The notes under the pieces were generated by a model. That model was not told where the DNA came from, did no database searches, and worked only from the letters and a program-made list of their open reading frames with translations. Source: Arthrobacter wenxiniae (lineage in GTDB: Bacteria; Actinomycetota; Actinomycetes; Actinomycetales; Micrococcaceae). Taken from it: a DNA stretch of 64,000 bases. Of the stretch, positions 63,800 through 64,000 are shown in pieces. The translations under genes were made by a program, and so were the position numbers. Every line of letters begins with the position of its first letter. Positions within the stretch are counted from its first letter, which is position 1. The DNA lies in the NCBI RefSeq assembly GCF_013376105.1, contig NZ_JAAMFM010000003.1, positions 179,647 through 243,646 on the forward strand, in the 5' to 3' direction.

Positions 63800-64000
63800 G
63801 TCATTTAAGTCCATCGTTTGGATTGCCCCCACCCCGGCCCCCGTTCAAGCCCGGGCTTCCCCGCGCCGGACCCGCCCCTTCCCGGGCCGGCTGTGAAGCG
63901 GGCCCCGATAGACTGGAGGGGCGATTCACAGCGTCGAAGCGGACCACTCCTGCCGCGGGCGCATTGGCACACACCCCGTGCCCCGAGAAAGGTTTCCTGC
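63800..64000 (+). promoter_or_regulatory. upstream region of a gene beyond the window
   Basis: No gene is complete here. TAGACT (63909-63914) is a likely -10 box, giving a transcript start near 63921 and an untranslated leader of about 80 nt. GAGAAAGG at about 63984-63991 looks like a ribosome site for a gene starting at or just past 64000. The gene's identity cannot be seen. Confidence 0.5.

Noticed and set aside
63720..63800. 26-codon GTG ORF overlapping the mini-ORF
   Set aside because: It reads through both arms of the terminator stem, and its GTG has no ribosome site; the six-codon ORF fits the signals better.

Overview
The window looks like chromosome from a high-GC actinobacterium of the Arthrobacter group (Micrococcaceae). 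Evidence: very high third-position GC; frequent GTG and TTG starts; -10-like hexamers (TAGGCT, TAGACT) placed 6-8 nt before start codons, as in leaderless transcripts; a SigH/RsrA pair; a GuaB1-type IMPDH-like protein; a fused Kgd/OdhA oxoglutarate protein; a SAM-IV riboswitch; and a 24-residue bL37-like ribosomal protein. No rRNA, tRNA, insertion sequence, prophage or CRISPR array was seen. The genus is an inference.

1-20.6 kb is housekeeping and metal homeostasis. It holds a GNAT enzyme, a membrane protein, the large helicase HrpA, an ArsR-type regulator/MFS pair, and an operon of sulfurtransferase, alcohol dehydrogenase, HIT protein and uridine-kinase-like protein. A Cds1-like PLP enzyme, an MBL hydrolase, Zur and a lipase-maturation-factor protein follow. 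The ZnuABC zinc importer has a Zur-like site upstream. Two CNNM/CorC membrane proteins and a flavin reductase close the region; the reductase promoter carries a perfect SoxR box.

20.8-41.7 kb is a large carbohydrate/uronate catabolic island. Its right part has an ABC sugar importer (binding protein plus two permeases, no ATPase), two LacI regulators, and a minus-strand operon alternating TIM-barrel isomerases with Gfo/Idh dehydrogenases. Its left part has a third LacI, uronate isomerase, fructuronate reductase, a GPH symporter, mannonate dehydratase, two gluconokinases around a GH3 glycosidase, and soxR at the operon end. Three near-identical 16-bp LacI-type operators (consensus TGNCAACCGRTTGCCA) tie the parts together. 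The route goes from uronate through fructuronate and mannonate to 2-keto-3-deoxygluconate (KDG). No KDG kinase or KDPG aldolase is present.

41.7-61.5 kb returns to core functions: GuaB1, Kgd, an SGNH-like protein, bL37, a globin, RsrA and SigH (the latter with a canonical autoregulatory promoter), DoxX, AroA, RsgA, HisN, a SAM-IV riboswitch with a class V aminotransferase, a methyltransferase, MntH/MntR with a MntR-like operator, a DUF2568-like membrane protein, an acyl-CoA synthetase and a DUF4193 protein.

61.7-64 kb is the least familiar part. A Cys/His-rich small protein is followed by a GTG-started protein with two HTH-like repeats, overlapped by a 7-TM protein. Immediately after comes a self-contained mini transcription unit: promoter TTCACA-N17-CATAAT, a Shine-Dalgarno-like stretch, a 6-codon ORF (MQSLWG) and a 13-bp terminator hairpin starting at its stop codon. 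This is the best candidate here for an undescribed system.
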